A stretch of 26,146 bases of DNA from a virus (IMGVR_UViG_3300029267_001280:1-26146), one strand, 5' to 3'. Shown: positions 1-10,100, numbered from the stretch's first letter. Notes: generated by a model not told the origin, from the letters alone. Numbers and translations are program-made.

Positions 1-309
1 GGCGTCGCTCTGGTGATTGTGCACAGCGTCGGCCCATACCACGTCCCAGTCCAACTGCCCGCCCGAGTCCGCAGCATGAGTGTGGGCCTCGTCGTGATGA
101 TCGTCTGTGCCCACGCCAGAGAGGTCGCTGTGAGCAACCTGCCCGCCGTCGCCTGCATCCCCACTATGATCATGGTCCGGGAGAGTATCCAGCGCGTCCG
201 TGGGGATGTGCCCTCCGCCATCGTCATCTCCAATGATTTGGTCCGCGTCCACCATGCCGGTGAACCCATCATTCTTCGGCGCGATCTTATCGATCAATTC
301 GATAGCCAT
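1..309 (-). CDS. Partial tail fibre-like protein, N-terminal 103 residues
   Basis: An open frame begins with ATG at 309 and runs off the left edge of the window. The ATG overlaps the TAA stop of the preceding fibre gene as TAATG, and a GAGGTGG-like SD lies just upstream, so the start is well supported. The visible protein begins MAIELIDKIAPKNDGFTGM and is rich in Asp, Gly and His. It holds HxH motifs in LPDHDHSGDAGDGG, HTH and HNH. The LPDHDHSG..GDGG stretch is nearly repeated in the upstream 618-aa fibre protein, which suggests shared fibre modules. HxH motifs coordinate iron in the T4 long tail fibre tip; whether these do is inference. The role is probably a fibre or receptor-binding component, but the C-terminal part is not visible. 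Confidence 0.75.
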   Translation of the reverse strand, partial: MAIELIDKIAPKNDGFTGMVDADQIIGDDDGGGHIPTDALDTLPDHDHSGDAGDGGQVAHSDLSGVGTDDHHDEAHTHAADSGGQLDWDVVWADAVHNHQSDA

Positions 310-2165
310 TATGTCACCACCACCTCTGTGCTGCCCAAGTTGGCATTGGTTGAGCGGTACACGTAGTAATCCTCCGTGTAACCACTATCGTTGGTACGCG
401 AGACAGTCTCGGGATCTTCGAAGCCGCCCTCGAAGCCACCCACGGTGAACGTGGCCGCCCCAAGCCGAGACGGGTACGCATACAGAATGTACTCACCCGC
501 CCCTGGATTGACAGTGAAGGTTTTCACACGCGAGCCGGACAATTCATCATTGGCCAGATCTCCAATGTCGTCCGAGTCGTATCCGCTATCAGCGCTCGTG
601 ACGCCCCAGTGCCGACGATTGTAGAAAGTGACCGTCTCGTCATCCGTATCGTTTTCTCCCGCTGTAGCCGCGCTAAGTCGGAACACGATGCTGCCAGGGG
701 CGGCGGGGTAGTTGACCGCCTCCACGCTAACAGTAGCCCCCTCATAGTCTGGCCCTCCCATATCCAAGTCGGCCACCCAGGCCGCATGGCCACTGATAAT
801 ATTCACAGTCGCCGACGTGGGCGGGCCGCAGTTGTAAGAGGCCGTGAAGCTCAGTGCGCCGATTGCCTTCCAGACACCAGAGCCAATCTCCTGTGTGCTC
901 ACGCCATCGCTGAACGACGAGATATAGAACGTGAACTCGTTGGTGTCCCCAGCCGTCCCTGCGACCCAAGCAGCGCCATTCCACTTGAGCACCTTGTTAT
1001 TGGCTGCACCCGACGTGTCGACATCGGACAGGTTGTCTACACTGAACGTGCCCCCGTCCCCAGCGGCGCCCGAGTGGTCGTGGTCCGGTAAATCAGTCGT
1101 GAACTCCAATGCGTCCTCGCCAGCGTTCACTCTGACTAACTTGCCGCCCTCGTCGGTGTAGGCTGCCGGCGTGTCGGTGAGGCCAGTGAATGCGGTCGCA
1201 CCACTGCCACTGCCCCCCGCGCCGCCCAGGCAGCACCACTTGGAGTTCGTGGCGTCGTAGACGAACAGCAGGTGATCAGTGATGTCGTCAAGGTCGAGGT
1301 CGTCGCCACCGAGCATCCAGATATTCCCGGTGTTATGCTTGACCACCACAGTCCGGCTACCGTTCTCCGGGCGGATCACGAGCAGCTGACCGGCCGAGCC
1401 TCCATTGATCGTGTCCAGGTCATCAGAAGCGGCGTTCGACTCCGTGTCGATGCGGTGATACACCTGCGTGACGGTGATTGCACCAGTATCGATAGTCAGC
1501 TCTGTGGGGGCGTTCATGATCAGCGCTGTCAGGCCTGACAGAGATGTGCCGCCGAGGGCCGCGGTGCTGTGATCGTGCTCTTTGAGCCAGGGGCAGCTGG
1601 TGCCCTCCGTCCAAGCCGACCAGGCGGAGTACATCACGTTGTTATCACTAATCCAGCGGACGGCCCGCACCCGGAAGTAGAGCGTCTCGGCCGCGCCGCT
1701 GTCCGCCTCGTCATCCACCACGGGATAGATGTAGTAAGAGCCCCGCGTGGCCAGGGCAGTGGTTTCACTGCCATCTTCTGCTGCAGAAGTGTTGTACTGC
1801 ACCTGCCAGCAGAGATCCTCGCCGGGATAGGTGTCCCAGCAAGCCAGGATGGCAGCTGGCACCCCGGTCACGGTGAAGTTGTTGGGCGGTGCCAAGATCC
1901 CCGAGTGTGACAGGTTGGACTCGTACTCACCCACGATCTTGCTCACAACCAACACACGGTCGCGGTCCTTCGTCTTGGCTACAAGCACCTGGTCGCCCGG
2001 CTGCAGGCCGGTGACGCAGGCCCCGGCGCGGCGGCACACACGCCCACCACTAAGGCGCACCGCGAGGTCATGCGTGCCACGTGGGTCTGCTGAGACAACC
2101 GTGCCCAGCACAAGTGCAGACGGAGCCTCTTGCCGGATCACCTGACGCAACAAGTCGATGTTCAT
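309..2165 (-). CDS. Tail protein with OB-like N-terminus, FN3-like domain and fibre repeats (618 aa)
   Basis: The probable start is ATG at 2165 (MNIDLLRQVI), 5 nt after a GGGAG SD and overlapping the upstream TGA as ATGA; a GTG two codons earlier is less well placed. Residues ~1-78 resemble the small OB-fold of gp5/gpV-type hub-spike proteins (charged beta strands, with PGDQVLVAKTKDRDRVLVV). Residues ~90-188 look like a fibronectin type III domain (PPNNFTVTGVP...YFRVRAVR...YSAWSAWTEG). The rest is low-complexity fibre sequence: a NGGSAGQLLVIRPENGSRTV beta segment near 254-273, an AFTGLTDTPAAY repeat near 325, and HxH motifs at residues ~197-199 and ~362-364. I infer a spike or fibre attached to the hub at the tail tip, involved in host binding. 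The domain calls are by eye; membership of the tail-tip module is supported by its neighbours. Confidence 0.7.
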   Translation of the reverse strand: MNIDLLRQVIRQEAPSALVLGTVVSADPRGTHDLAVRLSGGRVCRRAGACVTGLQPGDQVLVAKTKDRDRVLVVSKIVGEYESNLSHSGILAPPNNFTVTGVPAAILACWDTYPGEDLCWQVQYNTSAAEDGSETTALATRGSYYIYPVVDDEADSGAAETLYFRVRAVRWISDNNVMYSAWSAWTEGTSCPWLKEHDHSTAALGGTSLSGLTALIMNAPTELTIDTGAITVTQVYHRIDTESNAASDDLDTINGGSAGQLLVIRPENGSRTVVVKHNTGNIWMLGGDDLDLDDITDHLLFVYDATNSKWCCLGGAGGSGSGATAFTGLTDTPAAYTDEGGKLVRVNAGEDALEFTTDLPDHDHSGAAGDGGTFSVDNLSDVDTSGAANNKVLKWNGAAWVAGTAGDTNEFTFYISSFSDGVSTQEIGSGVWKAIGALSFTASYNCGPPTSATVNIISGHAAWVADLDMGGPDYEGATVSVEAVNYPAAPGSIVFRLSAATAGENDTDDETVTFYNRRHWGVTSADSGYDSDDIGDLANDELSGSRVKTFTVNPGAGEYILYAYPSRLGAATFTVGGFEGGFEDPETVSRTNDSGYTEDYYVYRSTNANLGSTEVVVT

Positions 2166-3349
2166 AGACACTCCCTCATAGTCACATTGGATTCAAGTAC
2201 TGGCGCGCCTTGTCCTTGATTGCCACGCCAGGCAGCCCGGAAGTTGATCGAGGTCACACGCCAACTCGTGCCGTCCACACTAACCACGTCCTCTGGTTCC
2301 AGGGCCGGATTCGGGGCCATTACCACGTCCTTGGTGCGAGCGCCTTCTTCAAGTTGTTCGTGCCGACGCCCCGCCTTATCGTACGTCTCGTCCTCGCTCA
2401 ACGCATTCGGGTCTTGGCCTACGGCGAAGATGTGCCCCTGGGGGCCGCTGCGGAACACGTCCTTCTCGTGCATGGCACCCACCAGGCGGAAGTGGGTGGG
2501 CACAAAGATCTGCTGAGTTTCAGTAGCACTGAGCACGCGGCCGGACGGCACGGCCCAGTCCACGTCGGTCCCGGTATTACGCCACGCCTTAACTGCCCCG
2601 TCGTAGCGGCTGCGGGTCTTGATATTCTCGTAGCCAATCACCCGAGACAGGCCTGCAGATGCAGACTCCCCAGGATCTACCGAGGTCCATTCCACCAACT
2701 GGTGAAGCTGCGGGAGATGGAGATTGTCGAATGTGATCGTGTCGCTCTCATACACGGCAAAGCCCACGTGTTTACCTTGCTCCTGGTACGGCAGTGTGTG
2801 GGTCAGCAGGTGCTTGCCGTCAAACCACAGCATCACGACTATATCGTCGACCTGGTCGATGCTGGAGTAGCGCTTGGGCCAGACGGCCACGGTGACAGAG
2901 GCACTGCCCGTTTCGGCCAATGGTAGGCTGACCAACGTGGTCGCGGCGGTGTCGTCGATCTCGGACACGCCAACCGCTGTGCCGGTCCACCAGACCAGGT
3001 GGCCGTCGTAGTCATCGTCGCAGTTAAACAGGAAACCGCCCTGGTCGCCCGTCTTGTCGAAGGTGGCCACAAAGCCCAACTCGACCTCGGTCACGTGACG
3101 GATCTTGTACCACTGAGCCGCACCGCCGCCGTGGCCCTGGAGTGTCTCACTGCTATATGACCAAGTGCCTTCGTCGTCCTCGTAGGCGTCAGAGAGCGCG
3201 CCGGAAGCGTGCTGCTCCCATATCTCGTCGTCAAAGTCAGTGTCGTGGATACCCGAGAAGGCCAGGACGCGCTTCAGTGCATCTTCCTGGCTCAGCGCGG
3301 GCCTATCATCGTGACACTGTGTGATCTTGAACTCTACACTGTCAGCCAT
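2162..3349 (-). CDS. Tail hub-like minor tail protein with inserted lectin-like domain (395 aa)
   Basis: ATG at 3349 follows a TAGGAG SD and the gene ends in an ATGA overlap with the next fibre gene. Residues ~20-40 (SQEDALKRVLAFSGIHDTDF) resemble the helix that follows the first domain of phage hub proteins. Residues ~60-210 look like a concanavalin A-type beta sandwich (GFVATFDKTGDQGGFLFNCDDDYDG split across strands, ending TITFDNLHL). The C-terminus, LEPEDVVSVDGTSWRVTSI, is typical of hub/baseplate proteins that close a beta barrel. I infer that it forms the tail-tip hub together with the adjacent 1060-aa protein, with the lectin insert perhaps contacting cell-surface glycans. No enzymatic motif is visible. 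Assignment by position is firmer than assignment by sequence. Confidence 0.6.
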   Translation of the reverse strand: MADSVEFKITQCHDDRPALSQEDALKRVLAFSGIHDTDFDDEIWEQHASGALSDAYEDDEGTWSYSSETLQGHGGGAAQWYKIRHVTEVELGFVATFDKTGDQGGFLFNCDDDYDGHLVWWTGTAVGVSEIDDTAATTLVSLPLAETGSASVTVAVWPKRYSSIDQVDDIVVMLWFDGKHLLTHTLPYQEQGKHVGFAVYESDTITFDNLHLPQLHQLVEWTSVDPGESASAGLSRVIGYENIKTRSRYDGAVKAWRNTGTDVDWAVPSGRVLSATETQQIFVPTHFRLVGAMHEKDVFRSGPQGHIFAVGQDPNALSEDETYDKAGRRHEQLEEGARTKDVVMAPNPALEPEDVVSVDGTSWRVTSINFRAAWRGNQGQGAPVLESNVTMRECL

Positions 3350-3358
3350 TGGTTACTC

Positions 3359-6300
3359 CTAGTAGAACAGTAGGGAACGTGCATTGTCATAGGGATCTGC
3401 GCCACTTGTCCGCCCAGACCAGGAACCACTCAGTGCAGTCAACAGGTTGCCAGTCTTGTCGTAGAGGCTGCCACCCTTCACCCACTTCACGATAGGCGGG
3501 TCGCTGGTGCCACCGTGGTAAACCAGGCAGCCCCGGTCTGCACCCTTGGGCCACGGTGTGAACGAGACTGGTATCGCACCGCCGACATCCTGGTCAGCCC
3601 AGGCTGTGTCTCCATCGATGAACCGGTGTCCGTCACGCCAGATGTAGCCTTTGTCAGCTGCCTCGCCGGTCTCTCGCGCGCACGTGAATAGAGCGCAAGG
3701 ATGGTAGTCCGGGGGCGTACCGCAGGCCGAGTAGTTGGCCCAAATACTTTCATCAGACGACCATACCTCGGTCCAAGATGGCAGGTCGACGACAGAGTGT
3801 GCGCCTACCTGGTCATCCCAGATCGCATACAGGTGTCCGCCAACCACCGCCAGTGCCTCGGGGTGTTTGCCGTCTGAATAACGCCCGCCTTGCTCTGTGT
3901 GGACAGTCCAGGTAGAGCCCATATCCGAAGATACGATGTAGGCCGCGTGATTGTAGCTCCACACTACGGCGTCGGGGTTCCAGGTGCCACGGCCGCCGAT
4001 GTAGATCGAGCCATTCCAGAATACAACTGACTGCGTGTGGATGGTTGAGTAGATGTAAGCGTGGAAGGCTTCGTAGGTGCCTTCGCCATCCGAGCCAGCG
4101 TATTCCCAGGTCAGGTCGTCACTCCACCAGGTGTTCGTAATGCCACTCGAACTGCACATGAACACCGCTGACTGCCCACTATTGGCCCGCTGAACGGCGC
4201 AGAACACGCCGGGGGTGCAAGGACAGCCAGAGCTCACGACCGCGTTGCCGCCTCCCGCTGCAGTCGCAGCGTCGCTGAATGCCTGCTGGGTAGCCACAAG
4301 CGTCCAGTCGCCAATGCGTATATCGTCGGTATAGTAGAGCCCCTCTGTATCGTCGGTGCTGGCCCAGCCGGCGAGCAGCCAGGCCGCGTAGCCGTCGCTG
4401 GCATCCTGCCACACGCGCCAGACATGACCCATCGAGGATGGCGTGATGTCAGTCCAGGCAGGATAGCTGCTGTCAAAGTCCTCTGTGACTGCGACCTGAT
4501 CCTTAGACCAGGCCACCACAACGCTAGGTACGTCAGGCAGCACGTCCGGTACTACTGGGTCCCAGGGCGTGGGCTCCCAATCCCACGTCTCCTCCTCAGC
4601 ATAGCCGTAACCGATTGTACCGAAACGGCCCGAGACAATGGGCACACCGCTCCACAGCTGGAGCGCCTTGGTGGACGGGAAACCAGATAGCTCACCACTC
4701 CCAGAGTCCCAGGAGAGCGCTGTCCAGGTGATCCCATCGGTGCTGGTGTAGACGTAGACCTGGCCATAGCAGACACGCGCCCATAGATAGTACCAGTTGG
4801 TCCCATTGATCGTCCAGCTCATCGCGGCCGAGGCGGCCAGCGTGGTGGCCTCGCCGCCTGATACCTTCTTCAGCCGGATCACGTCGTCGTCGGCATAGTA
4901 GGCGGCGTAGTAGAAATTGTCCTTGTCGTGCACGCGGAACGCCACGCCGGCGTATTCGCCCTTGTCAGTGTAGGTCAGCTTGAAACCGGTGCGTATCGAG
5001 CCGTTCAGCGCATCAGCGACGAATGTGCTGACCGCCAGCCCTTCCTTGTTGCGGGACACCAGCTCAAGTATGCCGCCCTGCGCTTTCCAGGAGCCCTCGT
5101 AGGGTGCGGTGTGCCGCAGCCCGCCGTAGCCCGTGCCCGTAGGATCGTTGTAGGGGTCGCGCCCGGCCTGCTGCCCTGGCCATTCCGCCGCGTGATCGGA
5201 GACGGTGCGGTTTAGCCTGCCCAGCCGGTCCTGACTACTCAGCGTGGCATTCTCACGTGCACCCTGCTCGCTCTTGCCACGGGAGACCACGTCCTCGACA
5301 GAGATCTGTATACGCAGCGGTTCACCGCCAGTCACATACCCAAGGTCATAGACAGCCTGGACACGGTCGTCAGACTGGGCCAGGGTGCCGGCCAGCTCGT
5401 CGTCCACATTAGCCAATGCAAGGTTGGTGGCACGAACCTCTGCTGCCTGGGACTCGATAGCCGTCACGTTATCGTCGATGGACAGCTCCACCGGCGTCTG
5501 GCCGGCCCAGGCGCAGCAGGGAGAGCGATACGTAGCGTCCACGCCAACCACGTAGAGATAGTCATCTCGGGGCAGGAGGACAGCCGGCGCACTCACATCC
5601 TCGTCGACGAACTCAGGGAACTCCCAGCTCAGGCCGTCCTTCGAGCACGTCACGGCCAGCTTGGTGTAGGTATGATCCCCCACGCCGCCCGCGCGAGTGT
5701 ATGTCGCAAACAGGGTGCTGTTCACAAACGACAATCGCAGATCGGTTCTCGACTCCTCCACCTCTATGCGGTCGATCACGTCAATGAGTTCGTGATCAGA
5801 CCAGCGATCGTTGGCTATGCGGAACGTGACGATGCCCTGCACCGCGTTCACCTCAGTTGTGACCTCGGTGCCCACGGCCCGCGAGCCGACCAACGGCGGC
5901 AGATCGGAGGCCATCACCAACAGGTCAAAGTCGGTGTAGGCCACAGCATCAAAGCCGTGGATCGGGAAAGGCCAGTAGATCTCGCTGCTGGTAGACGTCC
6001 AACTGGCATCATACTCGTAGACGTGGAAGCGGCGATTGTAGGTTGTAGCGTCCTCGGTGACGTAGTAGGCTTTGGTTGTGCTCACTGCCGCTATAGCGAT
6101 TACGCCGCCCACCTCGCCCACCTCGACAGCCGCACCGAAGGCATCGGAGGTAATGTCCGCGCATTCAGTGTAGTAGATCTTGCCGTCCGTGCTGTAGTAG
6201 AACAGCCGGGCGGTAGTCCCGCTGGTGATCAGCGAGGGCGGCACGTCGGTGTCCACGTCGCTCAGATTGCAGGTGATCGAGGTCCAGGCTTCATCGCCGC

Positions 6301-6541
6301 CGGACTCGGAGGCCAGGCTCTCGACCTCTACGTCGGAGATGCTGCCCACGTAGGCGCGCAGCAGGTAGGTTGAGGCGATAGCCGCATCGAACAGCTCGCC
6401 GCTCCGAGTGGCGCTGGTATCGTGCGATGCCCAGACAGGGCCATATCGCTGCAATGTTAGCGCCACGGACAGATCGCCGGTGGCGGCCTGGATCGCGGTG
6501 TATTGGTCTGAGGTTAGCCCGGATTCAGCCTGGGTGATCAC
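3359..6541 (-). CDS. Large tail protein with sialidase-like Asp boxes, hub-like and lectin-like domains (1060 aa)
   Basis: The start is GTG at 6541, 6 nt after a GGAGG SD and directly abutting the TAG of a 42-aa gene. The protein is beta-rich. Three Asp-box-like motifs (SxDxGxxW) stand at residues 300-306 (SKDGLSW), 600-606 (STDGITW) and ~871-878 (SSDMGSTW), which suggests BNR/sialidase-type propeller blades. Residues ~350-450 (VELSIDDNVTAIE...ATLSSQDRLGRL) resemble the first barrel of a baseplate hub. Residues ~480-640 resemble a LamG/DUF1080-like jelly roll (GEYAGVAFRVHDKDNFYYAA). Residues ~672-1030 could form a second propeller. Asp boxes are structural, so sialidase activity cannot be claimed and I see no full catalytic set. 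The likely role is adhesion or hub formation at the tail tip. Confidence 0.65.
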   Translation of the reverse strand: MITQAESGLTSDQYTAIQAATGDLSVALTLQRYGPVWASHDTSATRSGELFDAAIASTYLLRAYVGSISDVEVESLASESGGDEAWTSITCNLSDVDTDVPPSLITSGTTARLFYYSTDGKIYYTECADITSDAFGAAVEVGEVGGVIAIAAVSTTKAYYVTEDATTYNRRFHVYEYDASWTSTSSEIYWPFPIHGFDAVAYTDFDLLVMASDLPPLVGSRAVGTEVTTEVNAVQGIVTFRIANDRWSDHELIDVIDRIEVEESRTDLRLSFVNSTLFATYTRAGGVGDHTYTKLAVTCSKDGLSWEFPEFVDEDVSAPAVLLPRDDYLYVVGVDATYRSPCCAWAGQTPVELSIDDNVTAIESQAAEVRATNLALANVDDELAGTLAQSDDRVQAVYDLGYVTGGEPLRIQISVEDVVSRGKSEQGARENATLSSQDRLGRLNRTVSDHAAEWPGQQAGRDPYNDPTGTGYGGLRHTAPYEGSWKAQGGILELVSRNKEGLAVSTFVADALNGSIRTGFKLTYTDKGEYAGVAFRVHDKDNFYYAAYYADDDVIRLKKVSGGEATTLAASAAMSWTINGTNWYYLWARVCYGQVYVYTSTDGITWTALSWDSGSGELSGFPSTKALQLWSGVPIVSGRFGTIGYGYAEEETWDWEPTPWDPVVPDVLPDVPSVVVAWSKDQVAVTEDFDSSYPAWTDITPSSMGHVWRVWQDASDGYAAWLLAGWASTDDTEGLYYTDDIRIGDWTLVATQQAFSDAATAAGGGNAVVSSGCPCTPGVFCAVQRANSGQSAVFMCSSSGITNTWWSDDLTWEYAGSDGEGTYEAFHAYIYSTIHTQSVVFWNGSIYIGGRGTWNPDAVVWSYNHAAYIVSSDMGSTWTVHTEQGGRYSDGKHPEALAVVGGHLYAIWDDQVGAHSVVDLPSWTEVWSSDESIWANYSACGTPPDYHPCALFTCARETGEAADKGYIWRDGHRFIDGDTAWADQDVGGAIPVSFTPWPKGADRGCLVYHGGTSDPPIVKWVKGGSLYDKTGNLLTALSGSWSGRTSGADPYDNARSLLFY

Positions 6542-6670
6542 CTAGTACCTCCGGTCGTTGAACCAATCTTCGCACTCGCGCGTGAACCAGCCAGCGACAG
6601 CTACGCACGCCAACACAAAACAGGCTAGCCCAGCCAATGCTAATGGGTCATTCAGTAGTTCCTCTAACAT
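6542..6670 (-). CDS. 42-residue single-span membrane protein
   Basis: ATG at 6670 is preceded at 6 nt by a clear GGAGG SD, and the TAG stop touches the GTG of the following tail gene. The peptide runs MLEELLNDPLALAGLACFVL and continues with a further hydrophobic run (ACVAVAGWF), then a charged tail (TRECEDWFNDRRY). Residues ~10-29 can span a membrane once; the short N-terminus is acidic and the C-terminus is mixed-charge. It sits between the small tail protein and the large propeller protein. A small holin-like protein, or a factor for membrane passage of DNA, are possible roles, but nothing in the sequence decides between them. I do not recognise a family. Confidence 0.7.
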   Translation of the reverse strand: MLEELLNDPLALAGLACFVLACVAVAGWFTRECEDWFNDRRY

Positions 6671-6680
6671 TTCTTGCCTC

Positions 6681-7118
6681 CTATGTTACTGCGTCGTCAT
6701 CGATCAGCTCAATGGTCACAAGCCAGTGCGACGCTCTTGGGTCCATGTTTGTGACCTGGCGTACCAATAAAATGCTGCGGACCACGTAGCTGGAGTCCGG
6801 CCAGATGTCTAGCGAACCGCCTCCGTCCTCATCGTCGTCGTGGTAGTTGAAAGCGTAGTAGACCGTCTTGCCGGCCATGCCAGTCAGCGCGACCATCTCA
6901 GCGTAGGTCAGCTTCATGCGCAGCTTGTCGCTCTGAAACGGGATCGGGTCGCCGCTATCGTCGGCCAGCGTGTGCACGTGGAGTTTGCCGTTCAGGGCAC
7001 GCTCGACCGCGACCGGGACATTGGGTGTGTGGTCAAGCGTACCGTGCGCCACCTTGTAGGTGTCGGTGGGCGGGTTGTCCGTATCCAGGTGAATGTGATC
7101 ATGCATCTCTACTGCCAT
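6681..7118 (-). CDS. Small tail-associated protein of unknown function (145 aa)
   Basis: ATG at 7118 is preceded by a GCGAGGTAAGAG SD region shortly after the tape-measure stop. The N-terminus is His/Asp-rich (MAVEMHDHIHLDTDNPPTD) and an acidic loop follows near residues 93-98 (HDDDED). The remainder alternates beta strands, ending SYVVRSILLVRQV and WLVTIELIDDDAVT. The position directly downstream of the tape-measure gene is where distal tail or minor tail proteins usually lie, so a small tail-tip component is plausible. No catalytic motif or known family is recognised. Confidence 0.6.
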   Translation of the reverse strand: MAVEMHDHIHLDTDNPPTDTYKVAHGTLDHTPNVPVAVERALNGKLHVHTLADDSGDPIPFQSDKLRMKLTYAEMVALTGMAGKTVYYAFNYHDDDEDGGGSLDIWPDSSYVVRSILLVRQVTNMDPRASHWLVTIELIDDDAVT

Positions 7119-7130
7119 CTCTTACCTCGC

Positions 7131-7143
7131 TTACGCCGCGTAA
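7131..7143. repeat. 13-bp inverted repeat TTACGCCGCGTAA, copy 1
   Basis: TTACGC and GCGTAA are exact reverse complements around a single central C. This copy lies between the tape-measure stop codon and the start of the 145-aa gene. It shares 18 consecutive bases (GCTTACGCCGCGTAAATC) with copy 2 at 17110-17122. Confidence 0.8.
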
Positions 7144-7144
7144 A

Positions 7145-10100
7145 TCAGCGTGGACTTGGGATCGAATAAGGGTTGCCACGGATTACCTGATCATATCCTG
7201 ATGCCGCCGCGCTCATCTGATTGATGCTGGACAGCATCACGTTTACAAAACCCTGCCAGTTGTTGACAAGCGGCCCGCTGGGATCGAACTGGGACGCAAA
7301 CCAGGTTGTCTGTTCCTGCTGGGCCTCGGCCAGGCCGGTCATTAGATCCTGCACCGTCTGAAGCTGTTCCTGCAGCCCCTTGGCGTGCTCGATGGCGTCT
7401 ATCTGCTTTTGGATCGTGAACTCCCAATACTCACGGGAGTTGGCGCGCTGTTCTTCCTGCAGTGCAAAGTTGTCCTCGTAGTATCGTTGGCTCTCCTGCA
7501 GGCGACGCCGGGACAGGCCCATCTGCTCTTCGTGGTTCCGGCGCTGCTGCTCCAGGCTCTGGCGGGACCACTGGGTGCGTTGCTCGAACCGACCGCGCTC
7601 ACGCTGGAAGTCCTCCTCCGCCCACTCCCGGCGTTGGTCAAGACGGTCGTCTTGGGTATCGAGGCGGCCCATACTCGTCGCGTAGTCTATGGTGGCCCGG
7701 CCCTGCTGCTTCATCAGTGCCCTGCGCTGCCGGCCTGTGGCGTAGCGCATCTGCTCCTGGAGATCCTCCTGGCCCCAGGCGTAATGCAGAGAGGTCTGTG
7801 CACCCTGGAAGGCCAGATCCTCCTCAGACCAGTCGAGCTGGGTCATCTGGCGCTGGAAGTTGCGGCCCATGTCCTGGCGCGCCCAGGCGGTCTGGACACC
7901 CATTCGCTGCGACTGCAAGCCCCAGTTTTCGTAGAACTGCCGGTCCTGCATATCCAGCTGCTCCCGCTGGAAGCCAAAGCCGGTCATCTGGTGCTGGTAT
8001 GCCAGGGCCACTTGCTCATCCTGGATCGCCCAGGTGCCACGGCCGATCTGTGGTGTGCCCTCTGGTGCCCAGCCTGGCATCCGGCCAGTGGTGTACGCAT
8101 ACTGCGCGCCCATAGAGGTTAGTTGCTGAGTGCGCTGGTAGCCTTGCTCGTCGCGCTGCATCCTGGTGGATAGATCTCGGAGCCCCACCTGCGTCAACGG
8201 AGCCTCTTTGCCACCCACTACCACCGTGGCCTCGCTGGCATCAATCTGGATATTGCTGGTCTCGAACGCCTTCTGGGACAGGGAGCCCATCGTGAAGCGA
8301 CCAGCCTGGATCTGTCGAGCCAGGACGCCGCCGCCCCAGTTGGTGCCCACGCCCATCCCAGTATCAGGGTTGACCGTGACTTGCTCGTCCATCCCCTGCG
8401 CCAGGCCAGCTCGGGACCAGGCGAACCGATTGCCGCTGGCAAGCTGCTGGAGGTTGTAGGCATCCGGGACACTCATGCTGCGTGCGTCAATCTCAGCAAA
8501 CTCGCCAGTCCTATGATACGTCTCCATCTGAAGCGGTTGCACCATCCCGGCGACCTGCGCGCGCCCCCACTGTTGCGTGGGATTCAAGTCGGCGTACCAC
8601 TCTTGGAACTCGGCTTGCCGCACATCTCCCATCGGGACGCCAGAAGCAAGGGCGAGATTGGCCCCGCCGCTCGAAACCTGACCTGCCACCCCCGGCGCAA
8701 GGCGAGCCAGGCGGGCGGCAGCTTGGATGTCCGCCTTGCCCCAGTCACCAGACTCCACTGTCCGGCCAGTGGTTTGACCGTACCGGGCCAGTGCCTGATC
8801 GGCGGCCGCGGCCTTGAGGCCAAACTCAGTCTGCAGCTCCATTGAGGCATCCTGGAACGCCCGGACTGCTGGGGAGACTTCCTCGCTTGAGCCTGCCAGT
8901 GCATTGGCGGCACCACCAAGGAAGCCGCCGCGCTGTGCCCAGCTGGCCACCTGTTGGGCGCCACGTTGGACGCCCGTCAAGCCCAGCTGGCCAGCCAGCT
9001 TACCCACTCCTACAGCGCCACCAAACACAGGAGAAAAGGAGCCCATCATCCTGATCAAGTGAGCCGCCGCATCGCCGCCCGTTTCGTAGTCCTCTGGCAT
9101 CAACTCGGAAGCCATCTCGGTGCCGAGCCAGAGACCACCGGCCACAGGCGCTGCCCTTGCAGCCATGCTGCCGACAAACCCGAGCTTGCCGGCCGCCCCA
9201 GCCATACCCATCCTCTTGGCTACATTGGCGGCCATATTGAGGCCCAGCGGTATGCCAGCTACGGGGCGGGCAAATTGGACGCCTCTCTCCAGTATGCCGG
9301 GGTCCATGTCGGCGTCGACGCCCCCGACCATTCGGGGTATCCACCCCCAGGTCTGCCAGGCAGCCTTGCCCATGCCGAGCTTGAAGCGTTCCATCGTAGC
9401 CTGGCCGGACATCACGTCCTGCGCCGCACCACCGTAGCCCTCGCCGATGCCCAGGCCAGCCATCGCCTGTTGCTGCTGGCCAGCGTAGGTGGCGTACTGA
9501 TTCATGTCCTTGGTAACTTGGCCACCCGTGTAGTTCCAGATCCGCTGCAGGTTGAACATGCCATAAGACAGCGCACCCAGATCCCCACCCAGAAGGCCCT
9601 TGCCCTTGGGTATGTACTTGTCGAAGAAGCCGATACCCTGCGGATTGCCGAGCCCCTCTCCCATCTGGGATGGGGCCATGCCAGCATCACGGGCTACGCC
9701 CAGCAGTTCTTGCCAGCGCCCGTATTCCTCCTCAGCTTCCTTGGGCACACCGCCAGCGGCCATTCGCTCAAGCTGCTGGGCCGTAGAGACCATCTGGCCC
9801 AGGTCACGCTTGAGTTCCGGCGTCATCTTCTGGCGGCCAGCCTGGACATCGGCGACTTGTTCCTTCATCATATCGCCGTACTTGTCCAGGTTGTCGCGCG
9901 CCTCCTTCAGGGCGTCGGTGAATTTCTCTACCTGCTCTGCCGCAGAAGCCTTGCCAGTGGCCAGAGACATGGCACGCTCGACAACTGGCGCAGCGTTCTC
10001 GTATGCCGGCCCAGCGTGGGCTGCATAGGAAATCGCCTCGCGCTCGCCACGGTTGAGCGAGGTACGTTGCTGTCGGGAAGCGGACTTGAGCATCAAGCTG

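Noticed and set aside
3359-6541. Active sialidase
   Set aside because: Asp boxes are structural and occur in many non-enzymatic propellers; the arginine triad and catalytic tyrosine could not be identified.
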